Positions 1 through 12,122 of a DNA stretch of 64,000 nucleotides are shown piece by piece; within the stretch, counting starts at the first letter, position 1; every line of letters begins with the position of its first letter. The notes below the pieces were generated by a model. That model searched no databases. It was not told the origin of the DNA and saw nothing but the letters and a program-made list of their open reading frames with translations. The stretch is from positions 2,604,001-2,668,000 of the forward strand of contig PYIU01000001.1 of NCBI GenBank assembly GCA_003415625.1, written 5' to 3'. Origin of the DNA: Aquanectria penicillioides. Taxonomy: Eukaryota > Ascomycota > Sordariomycetes > Hypocreales > Nectriaceae. Both the position numbers and the translations under genes were made by a program.

Positions 1-1443
1 ACCAACATATATGTATGCATGAGTGATGGGGACGCGTCAAGTCAGGCGAATTGACTGAGGACGGTCCCCACATCGACATGGCTTTGTCTCGGGAAAGCGC
101 TCAACAAGCTTGAAGGTTAATCATTCTCACCGTTTTCCAAGTGGCTGAATTTGATTCGGTTGACAGCGAACAGGGCAAGGGTTTCAAACAGGGTCTTAAT
201 CGGATGATCCGGCGTTAACTGCAAAGGGATGTTACCCTGGGCGATCATCCAGGCACACACTGCAGGCACCGAAGGCCGCAGAAACGGCTGGCGTCATCAG
301 CATCACCAGCACGACCAAGGCGCATTGGGACGACCCAATTCGATGGCTCAGGTGCCAAGTGCAGCTAGAATTTAAGGTAATACTCAGTCCGGCAATAACG
401 CCGCATCCTGCGACTCTGGGCGGTAGCAGACACAGGCAGGTTCTCGAGGGTCCTTAATCGAATGATTTGACGTATCGGAAACAGTTGGGATTAACCCCGT
501 CCGTCCTGGACCCAGCATTTTGGAGTCCTTGAAGTACTGTAAGCTTAAGCGAGTCTATTGGCGACGAGAGCCGGATGAGACCAACCCTGGGCCCTCCGTT
601 CTTTGGTGTGGAGAACACTCCCACTTGGCCATTGTCTTAATTGGCAAGGCCCCGCTCGGGGGAACATCATCCCAGGAAGTATATTACATATACAACACTT
701 TGATATTGATGAAGGCGATTAATTTGTGTCCCTTCAATTCATCTAATTGACTGGTTTGAAAAATGACCGGATGCAAACCATCATCGCAGCCTTGCGCAAT
801 GGCAGAAAAGCGCACCTTCAGCATCAACCACAGCGGAATCGCCAAGGAGACAGATTTTTCGTTTCCCTGCGATGCACATGCTATGGCCACCTGAAACAGT
901 CGGATATCTACCGTAAACGAATCAATTTTCCTTGGCATTCATCTCGAATTTTTCTTGCCGCCCGCTTGAATCTAAGCGACTGTTGTAGGCAAGGCTGAAA
1001 CTAGGACCCCTGCGATCTTGGCCGGAGCTATCTACGAAAGCGGCCAATGTCTCCACGACACTGAGACCACGGCCAAATTCCACCACTCTGAATTCGAACC
1101 TGGAGATATGGCCTGACGACCCAAGAATGCAAAGGAGAGAGAGAGGGAGGCAAAGGGGAGAAACCGCAATTGAGGCCCTTTGGTTTTTCTATATAAGAAG
1201 ATGGGAATGGTGATGCTGGACTTTCCTTTCTCCCTTCTCCTCATCGTTGCAGGCCGATTCTTCTTTCTTCTCCATCTACATTCACTTCTTTTCTTCACTG
1301 TGTGAAGCTGGTACACGTTCTTTTTTCCGAATAACCTCACTCTCTTGTTTCAAGTCTTGAAGACTCATTCCTATCCTCAACTCACCGTTACATTCGTTGT
1401 TTCACTACAAGCCACCACATTTTCACCTCTTCAAACAGTCAAA
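1..1443. other. Intergenic region and LPMO promoter
   Basis: No gene is supportable here; the short open frames lack splice structure and family resemblance. Two loosely similar stretches near 190-215 and 448-472 share a GGGTC(C)TTAATCG core, perhaps an old diverged repeat. From about 1180 the sequence becomes a core promoter followed by a pyrimidine-rich leader (about 1225-1320) for the downstream AA9 gene. Confidence 0.6.
1190..1196 (+). promoter_or_regulatory. Putative TATA box of the AA9 LPMO gene
   Basis: TATATAA lies about 250 bp before the LPMO start codon and is followed by a CT-rich tract, as in strongly expressed fungal genes. It implies a 5' UTR of roughly 200 nt. The transcription start is inferred only. 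Confidence 0.5.
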
Positions 1444-2556
1444 ATGTCTTTCAAGTCCACCATCGCTCTCGTTGGCGCTTTCGCCACCTCCGTCCTTGCC
1501 CACGGCACTGTCATTGGCTTCAAGACCGACGGCACCGTCCAGGATGCTTACAAGCTTGACTACTACTACGCCAAGCAGAACGGCCAGACCGTTCCTGACA
1601 TCCCCGCCTGGTCCGCCGAGAACCTCGACAACGGATTCGTCGCCCCCGACGCCTATGGCACCTCCGATATCAACTGCCACAAGAACGCCGAGCCCGGCGC
1701 CACCACCGCCTCGGTCAAGGCCGGCGGCACTGTTGAGTTCAACTGGTCTGACTGGCCCGATTCCCACATCGGCCCCGTCTTCACCTACGTCGCCAAGTGC
1801 GACGGCGACTGCTCCGCTGCCGACAAGACCACTCTCAAGTGGGTTAAGATCGATGAGGCCGGTATCGACCTGACCACCCAGACTTGGGCTGCCACCGACC
1901 TGATCAACAACAACAACACCTGGGTCACCACCGTCCCCTCGACCCTGGCTGCTGGCAACTACGTCTTCCGCCACGAGATCATTGCCATGCACGGTGCTGG
2001 CTCTGAGAACGGTGCTCAGAACTACCCCCAGTGCTTCAACATCGCCATCACTGGCTCCGGCACTGACAACCCCGAGGGTGTTCTGGGAACTGAGTTGTAC
2101 AGCTCCACTGACGCTGGTATCCTCTTCAACCCCTACACTACCCTGACCAGCTACGAGATCCCCGGCCCTGCTCTGTACGGCTCCGGCTCAGACTCCGGCT
2201 CCGGCTCCGGCTCCAGCTCTACTCCCGTCGCCTCTTCCCCCGCTGCGACCACCCCCGCCGCCGCCGCCACCTCCACCAAGGCCGTCGTCTCCGCTTCCCC
2301 CACCAGCTTGTCTACCTCCGTCTTTATTCCCAGCCGATCCACCACCACTGCCGTCGCTGCTGCTAACACTGACGCTCCTGCTGCTACCAGCGCTGCTGCT
2401 GCTACCAAGACCTCCGAGGCTGCTGCTGAGACCTCCAGCGCCGACTCCTCGGACGCTCTTCCCGAGACCTTCACTCTTGACACCTTCATCACCTGGTTGA
2501 AGAAGGCTGCTGGCTCCTCTACTGTCGCTCGCCGACACGCCCGCGCTCTGTACTGA
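1444..2556 (+). CDS. Secreted AA9 lytic polysaccharide monooxygenase
   Basis: Single-exon gene for 370 residues. Residues 1-19 form a signal peptide ending in LA, so His20 becomes the mature N-terminus, as the copper histidine brace requires. The second copper ligand is His108 in DSHIGPVF and the axial tyrosine is Tyr194 in AQNYPQC. AA9 enzymes oxidatively cleave cellulose and related glucans outside the cell. After the catalytic domain (to about residue 240) come a Gly/Ser repeat encoded by reiterated TCCGGC hexamers and a long Ala/Ser/Thr-rich linker. There is no CBM1. The protein ends in a short hydrophobic-basic tail (LPETFTLDTFITWLKKAAG and a final RRHARALY). Codons are C-ending and strongly biased compared with the neighbours, suggesting high expression. 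The ATG is chosen because it gives the signal peptide; an in-frame opening 33 codons upstream lacks one. Confidence 0.95.
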   Translation: MSFKSTIALVGAFATSVLAHGTVIGFKTDGTVQDAYKLDYYYAKQNGQTVPDIPAWSAENLDNGFVAPDAYGTSDINCHKNAEPGATTASVKAGGTVEFNWSDWPDSHIGPVFTYVAKCDGDCSAADKTTLKWVKIDEAGIDLTTQTWAATDLINNNNTWVTTVPSTLAAGNYVFRHEIIAMHGAGSENGAQNYPQCFNIAITGSGTDNPEGVLGTELYSSTDAGILFNPYTTLTSYEIPGPALYGSGSDSGSGSGSSSTPVASSPAATTPAAAATSTKAVVSASPTSLSTSVFIPSRSTTTAVAAANTDAPAATSAAAATKTSEAAAETSSADSSDALPETFTLDTFITWLKKAAGSSTVARRHARALY

Positions 2557-2869
2557 ACAACACCCGATGCCATAAAGATTCGGGCTCATGTTGAGGGAGA
2601 AACAATCTCTTCGTCTTTGATTCTTGTAAAATGATTTCAATATGAAATATTGGAGTAGATAGACCTATATTTATGAACATAAAATATACTATTTCGGCCT
2701 CTCGTCAAATACATGTCTTCTTTTGATAGCCCTTTGTGCAATGTAAAATTTCCCTCTCGCCAGTTGGCACCAATTTCGAACCCGCCATGGCTTGCTTGAA
2801 ATGGCTGACGCGTCAAAGCCTCACACAGATACTCTGGCTGGACTAACCCAATAGGTGGAGAATATGCAT
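2557..2869. other. Convergent 3' flanks
   Basis: 313 bp between the stop codons of the LPMO gene and the MFS gene on the opposite strand. It is AT-rich with polyadenylation-type A/T tracts (about 2635-2700). No gene is seen. Confidence 0.6.
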
Positions 2870-4676
2870 TTAGGCCACTGTGGAATTGTCCTCTTCTGAA
2901 ACATCCCAACCCTCTCGCTTATCCTTGGGCATTCTTACAAAGAGGATATCCAGGACCAAAGCAGCTAGTGCTAGGGCTGCACCAAAGTATAAGGCCGCTC
3001 GGTATCCTATCACAATATTTCCGTGTGTCCTTTCGAGTTCGGTCTCGATTGTCCCCGCGAATCCTAGGCCGAGGCTTGTCCCGTAGAGATTGAGAACACC
3101 AATCAAGCTACCAGCAACACCCTGGTGCTGCCGTTTCACGCTATTGCTCGCTATCAACTGAGCTGCAACGTAGACAAGATCCGGGCAGAATCCGCTGAGC
3201 AGCATGGCGGGAAATAATTGTGCCCAAAATGTCTGCTTAACTGGCATGGTGGCAAGGACTATGCTTGCCACAAGGATGACAGTAACACCCAGGGCCATAA
3301 TCCACTGTGCAGCAATGCGGGATATCATCCATGCCGAAATTCCAACGGCAACGACCGAAGCAATGCCAAAAGGAATCCAGTTGATCCCTGTTTGTAGAAC
3401 AGAGATCCCGCGAAGAATTTGCTGCCAGGTGATGGAATACCATAAGGATATGCCAAATGACATGTAAGCTAGAAGCACCACAAATATGAGGGCTGTGAAT
3501 GAAGGGGCACGAAAGACCTTCAGCGGCATGATGGGTTCATCAGCAACATAATGCTCCCAAGCGAGAAACGCCGAGAACAGCAACACCGAAATGCTCAGTA
3601 TCACAATTTCGTATGGTGTAGACCAACCGACTGAGGGCGCTTGACTAGTACTGTTAACCATTGGTAATTCAACATTCCTGAAATCACTCACTTCCAAGCA
3701 ACATTGAAAAGCAGAAGCCCACTTAAGCCTAGAAATGCGCCTATATAATCGATTTTCCCGTTCTTATCCAAAGGAACATCTTTGGGTAAAAGGAGGATCA
3801 GAGCGATTAGGATGATAACCGATAAGCCAGCTCTTTGATACATAGTGATTAGACAAAGCAGAGAAAGATCTGGACTAAAACACTCACATGATCACGAATA
3901 GCCAGACCCAATTGGTATACTGAGTGAAAATACCAGCCAAGACAGCTCCAATGACACCTCCGATTGGTGGAGCAGCGCCAAAAAAAGCCATGGCAAGATT
4001 CCGTGACCGTCCCGGTGGCATCATCAATGTGAGGACGGCCACAGAGTTGGGCATGCATATGCCGCCGCCGATCCCAGTCAAGGCGCGCAAGGCTACAAAG
4101 GATTGGAAGGTTTTGCAAAATCCGTTAGCAAGAGAAAAAATGGCAAATAAAAAAAATCCCAAAAGCATCAAACGCTGATGTCCATAGATGGCGCCAAGTC
4201 GGCCAGTCACCAAGACACACGCGCCTTGCGTCAAGCTACATTTCGGCATCAGTGTGGTATTCATCCTGTCTTTAGAGTTTAACATACGAGTAGGACGCTG
4301 CCATCCAGTTGGATTGACCAGCACCAACACTGTGACCCAAGGCCTTACTGAAAGCTAAGCCGCCTCCGATAGTGACGTTGGTCGATATGAACTGGCCACA
4401 ATTGTTAACAAAAAGATGCTACAAGATACGCGATATTACGGAGTTGGTTCAATGGCTAACCTGAAGAACGTTGGAAATTACTATCAAGGATGTTATCGCA
4501 ATTATTGACTTTGGATTAGGAGCTTCTGGGGGAGTATATCTGAACAGAATTCCATTATTTCGACGACCGTTAGCATCTAGTGCTGATGATGGGGTTTTAG
4601 ACGACTCGACAGCATGACTGGGACGTGTCAAGGGCGGAACTTTTGAAAGCTCGATGGGTAGTGATTGAGTTGCCAT
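2870..4676 (-). CDS. MFS multidrug-type transporter, DHA2-like
   Basis: Five exons on the minus strand: 4461-4676, 4288-4391, 3888-4235, 3692-3832 and 2870-3644. Together they encode 527 residues, the usual size for 14-helix H+-antiporters of the DHA2 branch. A polar N-terminus of about 55 residues precedes the first helix. The loop 2-3 motif reads GRLGAIYGHQR, followed by LRALTGIGGGICMPN and FGAAPPIGGVIGAV, then the antiporter-type join WNQAPSVGWSTPY across the last intron. The likely role is export of toxic compounds or metabolites across the plasma membrane; the substrate is unknown. No biosynthetic core gene sits beside it. All introns are 47-69 nt with consensus ends. Confidence 0.9.
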
Positions 4677-6464
4677 GATCAAAGTATAGAGCCGTGAAGA
4701 ATCCAATGCCGATAAGACTGTCGGGTTCAAAGAACCAAATCAATGCGCTGGGCTTGGAGGATAACTTTCATCACATACCGCTATTTCGTTATCACACCAC
4801 TCCTCACCTCATGAAATTCCACTGGCCAACGACCCACATTTTATTCCACCACATTCCGTAACATGATATGAGTTGAAGATGTTCACGACTAATCCAAGCA
4901 CGAAGATAAGGTGATTGGTTGGAAATATGACATAAGCTAGTTTCAATATCTATGTTTGGAATTTAACTCGGGTGAAAATCGCAACGGAACAAAAAGGCAT
5001 CATCTACGTAAGTAAATAAGTTGTTATTTGGCAACTTCAGAACGCCCTTATCTCTGAGACGGGCCTTGCATCTTGCTGCGACCAAAAATCGACAAAAATG
5101 GACACTCCCACCGACAATGATTTGAGCATACTTGAAGCAATAGACTGGCTTTAAGGTCGTAGAGATTGACGATTGTTATGTAGATATCTTGATAGTGTTG
5201 CTGGCGAGTGGATCTTCTCAGTCCACGGCTCTCTAAACCCGGATGGAAAACGGGGTATATGAGCAGGGAATAAACCCCACCACTACTGCAACTTAAACCG
5301 GGAAGAACCAAAGCCTAGCCTAAACATCGCGTGTTCGCATAATCTTCCTCCCATGGAACCATGTCTGGCTGTTTCGCGCTTCGCGCAAATTTATCATCCT
5401 CGGTGCTTTTTAGCCCGGATGACGGTTGCAGGGACTCAACTCTGTCAGACCTTGATGACGAGGTGATCGGAGCCGGGACGTGGGCGTGCCCACATTCCGC
5501 TGAGCGTAGCTCGTTGCAAGAATCCCATTTACCCGGATCTCCGAGCGAGTCGTCGGATCTTTTCATGTCCAACACTCATTTTTGGTTCTCTTTTGGGTTT
5601 GTCTCCGAATTTTGATCCCGTGTTTGTTACCCGTGAGCAGTCCCCGCATGCTCCATCCGGCCAAATCTGCCGATGATCGGACGAGGATTGGTTGAAGATC
5701 AGCAACTATGTCTTCTACCCCAGTCTCCGCAAGAACCGTAACGTTCTAGGTAGGTTCAAATTTCAGTCTCCTATTTGTAGCGTCTGGTTAGGGCCTAAGA
5801 AAATGCTTGCAAGTTTATCGATGGCTCCGTTTCTGCTCAATGATACCATCCAAGGCTGTCAGACAGAAGCTGAACAGGATTAGTAGTGTAGAACCGACTT
5901 TCTGAGTTACAAGAACGAATAGAAGAATACCTTCAAACCTGAGAAATCCTGCTCAGACTTTCAATATACCAATAGTTATGAATGAATTAGAGCGCGATTG
6001 AGGCCAGTGAGTTAAACGTGGGGAAATGCGGGGGCCCCAGGGGACCGCAGCTAGATGGCCTGGTGGTCTAGGTATGTGGTGGAGGAAAAAGGGAAATGAG
6101 TCGGGCAGTCGAAAGGATGACGAAATGTTGAATTTTTCTGCCATCCAATCATTTGGGAATGATCCACAGGAGAAAGGTTGGCGCTGTTTACGGTTACATG
6201 GGCAGTTCGTCTGCAGGGCTGGCTCGGTGGTGATTTCCGCGAGGCTTCATGCTCGTGACCTCATTAATATCGAACTCAAGGTTGATCCGGGGTAATTATG
6301 AGCGAGGCTGAGCAGATTTCTATTTTGAAAGCAGGTAGCTAAAAGGTTCAAGGCAGTCTATAAATTGGAACAAGTATCACTTCCTCACTCTTCTTGATTC
6401 AATCCTCAAGCTCACTGAGCTGGCGTCGCACATCTACTTGTGTTGAATCTTGATTATCTTTAAA
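4677..6464. other. Intergenic region
   Basis: About 1.8 kb between two divergent genes. Short open frames (for example 5361-5615) show no family resemblance and no splice structure. Only the promoter signals of the flanking genes are recognisable. Confidence 0.5.
6359..6365 (+). promoter_or_regulatory. Putative TATA box of the GH106-like gene
   Basis: TATAAAT about 100 bp upstream of the start codon at 6465, followed by a pyrimidine-rich leader. Confidence 0.5.
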
Positions 6465-9400
6465 ATGATCCAAAAATATCTTTTAGTTCTTCTCCTATGC
6501 CTGAGCCACACATCTGAAGGGCGTTCATTGAGAGGACGTAAAGAGGATGCCGGTACGATTGGCCAACCAACACTCTACCAGTCCCCCAGGTTTCGCTGGT
6601 GGTGGCCTGGCGGCTGGATTGAGCCGGAAGAAGTAAGTGAGGAGATTAAGACCATGATAAACTCTGGGTTTGGAGGTGGTGAGATCGGTGATGTACGTGA
6701 TAGCATCACACAAGCGTCCAACCCTAAGGTTTATGGATGGGGTCAATCTCGGTGGAACAATGGCGTTATCTTTGCTTATAAACAATCCAATAAGTGAGTT
6801 GTTTGGATATTTTTACCCTGTAAAAGTGATTTGCTCACAGTTACAGGATGGGCGGGCATGTAGACCTGACCTTAGGGCCTCACTGGCCAACCGGCTTCCC
6901 TGGGTACACTCCGGATTCCCCGGAGACAATGAAAGAATTGGTCCATGGACAAGTTCTTGTCAAAGCGGGAGAGGAATACAGCGGTGCAATTCCAATCCCT
7001 GTAGCTGCTCCGTCTGGGAATCAGACAAGCAATATCGTGCAAGCAACCGCTCGATTGGTCGCAGTTCTAGTCGCCAAGGCCAATGTAACCAGTGACTCAG
7101 CTGCTGTGATTGGTTTCGAGCCCGATACTGTATCAGAGATCACAAAAAAGGTTTCAAAGACGAATACAATTACTTGGACGGCACCAAGTGATGGAACCTA
7201 CGCTCTAGTGGCCGTGTATGGCCGAGGCACTGGCCAAGTCCAGAACATGTACGACAGTACGTACTCACTTATGTTCTAGAGTTTCGCTTTTCTGTCAGAT
7301 CCGTTCAGCTAACTCGGTCTCACAGTGAATTCTTCGGGACCAAAACTGACTTATCCATCTCCGGCATATATTGTAGATCACTTTAGTGAGGCTGGAGTTA
7401 ACGCCGGAATAAAGTACTGGAACGAACATATCCTCACATCGGAGCTACGCGATCTTTTGTCAAAGTGAGCTTGGGGATTTGGACCTCACACAAGGAATCT
7501 GAAAGCTAATGAGTATCAGGAGTGGGGATCCATATTCGAAGACTCGCTTGAACTCAAATACAAGCAGTACTGGACCTTGAACTTCATACAAGAGTTCAAG
7601 TCTCGACGTGGTTATGATCTCACACCATATCTCCTGTATATTCTCAAAGACACGAACACATACTCTGGTGATGCAACGACTGCTCAACAGGTAGTTAATG
7701 ACTTTTTCCAGACTGTGTCCGACCTCTACATGAACTATCGTCTCAAACCGCTCAAGAAATGGGCGAATGGGCTCGGCTTGAAACTTCGAATCCAGCCATA
7801 CACAGCCTCATTCGATAGTTGTCAGATGGCTTCGTTGGCCGATGTCCCCGAAGGCGAGTCTTTAGGGTTTGATGGAACTCCTGATTCCTTTCGTGTCCTG
7901 GCTACTGGTCGAGACATTGCAGGGAACAAGATCCTCTCGGATGAGCTTGGAGCTTACATGGGCGAGGCCTATGGTGTGACTTGGAAATTTCTTCTTGGGA
8001 CTGCGAACCACGACATGTCTCTTGGAGTAAGCCAAGTTGTAATTCATGGATTCCCCTACAAAACGTCACAGACAAGCTTGTGGCCTGGGTTCGCCCCCTT
8101 CACTCCCCTTGGCACAAGCTCGAACGGATTCGCCGATGCTTGGGGCCCTCGACAACCACAGTGGGCATATGCTAAAGTCGCCAGCAGCTACCTCGCCAAC
8201 AGCCAAAAATTACTCCAAGAGAGTGGCGCATCAATCGATGTGGCCATTCTTAACGAAGAGTGGGGCGTCTCTGCCTCCTGGGATGACACGTCTCTCAACG
8301 CTGCTGGCTTTTCGTATCAGTTCCCGAGCCCTGGCCTCCTGTTCTCTCACAATGTTGGAGTTCACAATGGGAAGCTAGCACCAGATGGACCTGCTTATAA
8401 GGCCTTGATTGTTAACAGCACCGCAATGAGCATCAAAATGGCAGAATTACTACTGAACTACGGTCAAAATGGCCTACCCATCATCCTCGGCACCAACGTC
8501 CCAAATGTGACATTCGGATATTCGACGGAAAGCAAATGGAAAGCCATTCGCCTGAATGAATTATTTACGAAGATAAGAAACTTGAAAAAAACTGCAGTAG
8601 CAGAAGATAGCACGAAAGTCCCGGATGCACTTAAAAACCTTGGAATCAAACCTTCTGTCCGATACACATTTGGATCAAACAATACATTGACAACCCTTCG
8701 AAGGACAAAGAATTCGGGCTACCTATATTGGATTTACAACGGCGGAGATAGCAAGTTCAGCGGAACAATTCAACTTGAAGGAGAATCGCATCCCTTGCAA
8801 ATTGACCTTTTTACCGGATCTGTTTCCTCCATCCCCGCATTTAGCAAGTCTAATGGCTATACATCTGTGAACTTCACCATTGGTGCAGATGCTAGCTCAG
8901 TCATTTAGTGAGTCTCTTCATTTCTTTTAAATCTTCTTGCGAGTCATCTAACACCCTCATCTAGCCTTGGATCGAGTAATCCATATGGGGTTTCGAATCT
9001 TAAGAATTATATCGTTTCCACGAACTGCAATAGTTATGTGAGAGAAGGATCAATCTACGTTGCCTCTAACATTACTTGCGACGCTAAGACGAAGAGCGGG
9101 GAAAGGTCGCTTTGAATCCAGCCAAGGATTTGCCATTACCCGTGTCGTCATTCAATTGGAGTCTTTCAGTAGAGGATTGGTCACCGAGCAATTCTAATGA
9201 AACTGGAGCAAGCTCATACGAGACCACAAAGACAACACTACCGACGATTAAATTGAATGATCTTCTGCCCTGGCCTAAAATTGACAAACTGGCTAACGCT
9301 AGTGGTATTGGCATCTATACCACTTCTGTTTCTCTTACCAAGAAGATCACGAATACTCGCATATTACTGGATCTTGGGATGTAGTGGGAACATGGGGGTT

Positions 9401-9697
9401 AAAAGTTAATAAAAAGGCTGTCGCCAAGACAGACTGGTTTGGAAGTGAACCCCTGGATATCACTGATTTGGCAAAAGATGGCGAAAACAGTCAGTGTCCA
9501 TGCGCTTTTGCTACAGCTTGCTACCTCTGATAAACTGTGCTAACCAAATACTAGCTATTGAGATTACCGTTGCTACAACTCTATGGAATAAGCTGAGGAA
9601 GACTTGGCCGTCGATTTACGGTTCACTGGATGCTCAAGAGATCGGGTTGGTTGGGCCAGTAACTCTGTCGTATAGTTCCGAAGAACAGGTTAAATAG
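6465..9697 (+). CDS. Secreted GH106-like glycosidase (alpha-L-rhamnosidase family), with three frameshifts
   Basis: Six exons: 6465-6793, 6847-7256, 7326-7464, 7520-8907, 8965-9489 and 9555-9697. The N-terminus has a signal peptide (MIQKYLLVLLLCLSHTSEG). It is followed by the family signature RFRWWWPGGWIEPEEV, then SGFGGGEI. The middle part carries IFEDSLEL, LGAYMGEAYG and ILNEEWG, with acidic residues typical of this large (beta/alpha)8 family. The C-terminal jelly-roll region ends in EITVATTLWNKLRKTWPS. The reading frame breaks three times, each by one missing base in a run: GGGG at 7524-7527, TTT at 9111-9113 and GGG at 9376-9378. Exon lengths sum to 2934; adding three bases gives 2937, i.e. 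978 residues, a normal length. Sequencing error is more likely than decay. GH106 enzymes remove terminal rhamnose from pectin; the family call is by remembered motif only. The stop lies 49 bp from the convergent P450. Confidence 0.7.
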
Positions 9698-9746
9698 TGC
9701 TCTATATAATCTAGTCTGAGTTGTCTAGCTCTCTTGTTTACCTGGA

Positions 9747-11562
9747 TCATGAAACTTTGTTCATTCCGCTTGAGTATGCCTTGAGATGCTCTGTGGCATC
9801 CTGGAATTCTCGTTTGATGACACTGATGTGCTCGGATGATCTTGGATCGATTGAGCAGGGAAATGCAAGAGGGATCGAGTTAAAGCCCTCAGAATAGGCA
9901 TTGCTGTTCTATGTCAGTACTTCTTAAACCCTATTTGAGCAATTCCTTACATGTCTACTTCAATGTCCTTCCCATCAAAAGTCTTGGCTGGAGTCACATT
10001 GAAGGCCCAAAGTATACGAGCAATATTGATCGTTATGGAAGCAGATCCAAGATGCATTCCGGGGCAGATTCGTCGACCCCAACCAAAGGCGCTGTGGCCG
10101 AAGGTACCAGGATAGTCTCTCTTCTCCATAAAACGCTCTGGTCTGAATTCATGAGGCTCAGGGAAGTCTGCCTCGTTCAAATGGACTGTGGCATATTAGT
10201 GCTAGTTTAGGAGATAGGTGTTTCTCGTGTCTTACTGGACCACAAAGGCGCAATGACGGTGCTTCCTTTGGGAATAAACATGCCCTTGTACACGTTATCT
10301 GCAGTGCTTGCGTGAGGAGTGCCACCGAGAACTGCCACAGGCCTCCAGCGTAAGGTTTCCGACGCAATAGCCCTGATATACTCTAGTCTGGGTAAGTCGT
10401 CAAAGGAGGGCAATCGCTCAGCTCCTACAACCCTATCCAACTCTTCTTGAGCCTTGGGGATGAATTGCGGGCCAAACTTGACACAAGCGAGAAGGAAGCT
10501 CGCCAGTGACCCGGCCGACTTTGGAAAAATTAGCAAGAATAACTTTTGTGAGTGGGCTTTTCTTACCGTCTCGACACCTGCACCAAATGGGGAGCCAGCA
10601 GTGTAGGCAATTTCCAAATCGGTCATCCCCAAGTGTTCTTGTTCTTGAAGTAGATGTGTGGCGAAGCATGCAGGTGCGATGCCATGGGCGACTTTTTCAC
10701 GCACTTCATCCATAAGCTCAGTGTACAGCTGGATGTCCTTGGCACGTTGGTTGAGCACCTCGTTCTTCCAGGGTGCCAAGATGCTTGGAACATATTTCAG
10801 GATAGGATATCGCTCAACCGCGAATTTACCAGGGATGCTATAGAAGCATAAGCAGATTACTCTCATAGAAGACAAGTACTTACTTGACCATTGTCAGACG
10901 CTCCATTGACTCAGCATTCCGCCTCACGACAATATCAGTTGTCACATCTTCAACCCTTCTTCCATAAGTAACCGTAACAATTACAGAGGCTGCATATCGC
11001 TCAAGATGCTTCCGATAGTCGGCTGGGTTTGTGAGCAGATCCTGCATGAGGACCTTGGACTCCAGGTTTTGAATGGGCCGATAAGTTTCGCTCTGACGCT
11101 GCATGAAGCCGCCGTGGAGCAGCTTCCGCCAACGACGCCAATAGGGCGAGTATGGGGCCATAAGACCCCTCATACCTCCTGACAACAGCTCACCTCCCAT
11201 GATGAACCGGGGTCGCGAAGAATAAACGGCACCCCTCTTCTCAAGAAGGTCCCAGGCGGCTTGGGCAGAGCCCAGGATAATGGTTGGCGTTGGCCCCATT
11301 TGGAGGTAAACTACATCTCCATATTGTTTACTAAGTTCCTGGAACCATAGCCAGGGTTTCTTCAGGCCGATCTTGATCGTCTTGGGCCCCGGAGGGAGTT
11401 CTGAACGATGAGCGTGAAGTTTCCATTCCCGTTGTAGCTGTTGCATGTCAACATTGCAAACTGACCAATGTCTGTTGGATGAATCTCTTACTCTGGGAAA
11501 TTCTAAGGCTAGAAAAAGTAACCCCCGACAACGCCAAAGGCGAAGAGGACGATGACAAACAT
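9747..11562 (-). CDS. Cytochrome P450, OrdA-like (P450-1), with one frameshift in exon 1
   Basis: Six exons: 11492-11562, 10884-11437, 10567-10837, 10236-10518, 9951-10185 and 9747-9903. Exon 1 encodes a membrane anchor starting MFVIVLFAFGVV. It goes out of frame at the C5 run 11522-11526 (G5 on the coding strand). One extra base gives GGLLFLALEFPR, which joins the proline hinge ELPPGPK, for about 523 residues. Landmarks are AGSPFGAGVET (helix I), SETLRWRP (ExxR), FRPERF and the heme loop FGWGRRICPG. It is an ER-bound haem monooxygenase resembling O-methylsterigmatocystin oxidoreductase-type P450s. The substrate is unknown. It faces the sugar transporter across a 560-bp divergent promoter. 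Confidence 0.9.
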
Positions 11563-12122
11563 CTCAATTAGCGGTGCAAGGAGCTGTACACACGCAGTCG
11601 GAGCCGACCACAAATGCTAACGCAAGGGCCTCTGATCAAAGGGAACCACTAAACTTGCCTCAGCTGCAAGAAAAGAATGAGTCAAATCTGCCACACGGGC
11701 CTTCAAGGATTTCTGTGGCCAGGGTCGCGTTGAAAAGCGACTCCAGGGACGGCCAATTGCCTTGGTAAGTGCCGACAATTTGGAAGAAAATCAAGCCACC
11801 CCCGCCTCGTGACCAGTTTCTCGACATTTGCCTCGGCCTACCTCCATTACAGGCTGGGCAAAAGTAAGCTCAAGATGATGATTTGACACCCGAGCTACCC
11901 CGCAATCTCCTTGACCGCATGGAGACGGAAGCGAGATGTGACATGCGGGGGAGCTGCATGCTGCTAGTTAAGCCACGAGCGTGGCCTGACCCAGTATTGG
12001 ACGGGTAAGATTATCCTCGATCAAGATATGAACCAAGGATGGGGTTGACACTTTGTAGTCTACCATGTCGAGTAGGTTGCATTTGTGGCTCAGTCAAGGT
12101 TTTCCCCCAGCGTCAGTTCGCA
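11563..12122. other. Divergent promoter, P450-1 / sugar transporter
   Basis: 560 bp serving both flanking genes. No element stands out on inspection. Confidence 0.5.

Noticed and set aside
1423..1992. 189-codon minus-strand open frame over the LPMO gene
   Set aside because: Antisense shadow of a biased coding sequence; low-complexity Gly/Val/Asp translation.
5048..5615. Overlapping 84-87 codon open frames on both strands
   Set aside because: No splice structure, signal or family resemblance.
6465..9697. GH106-like gene as a pseudogene
   Set aside because: All three breaks are one-base losses in mononucleotide runs and restoring them gives a full 978-residue protein; sequencing error is favoured.
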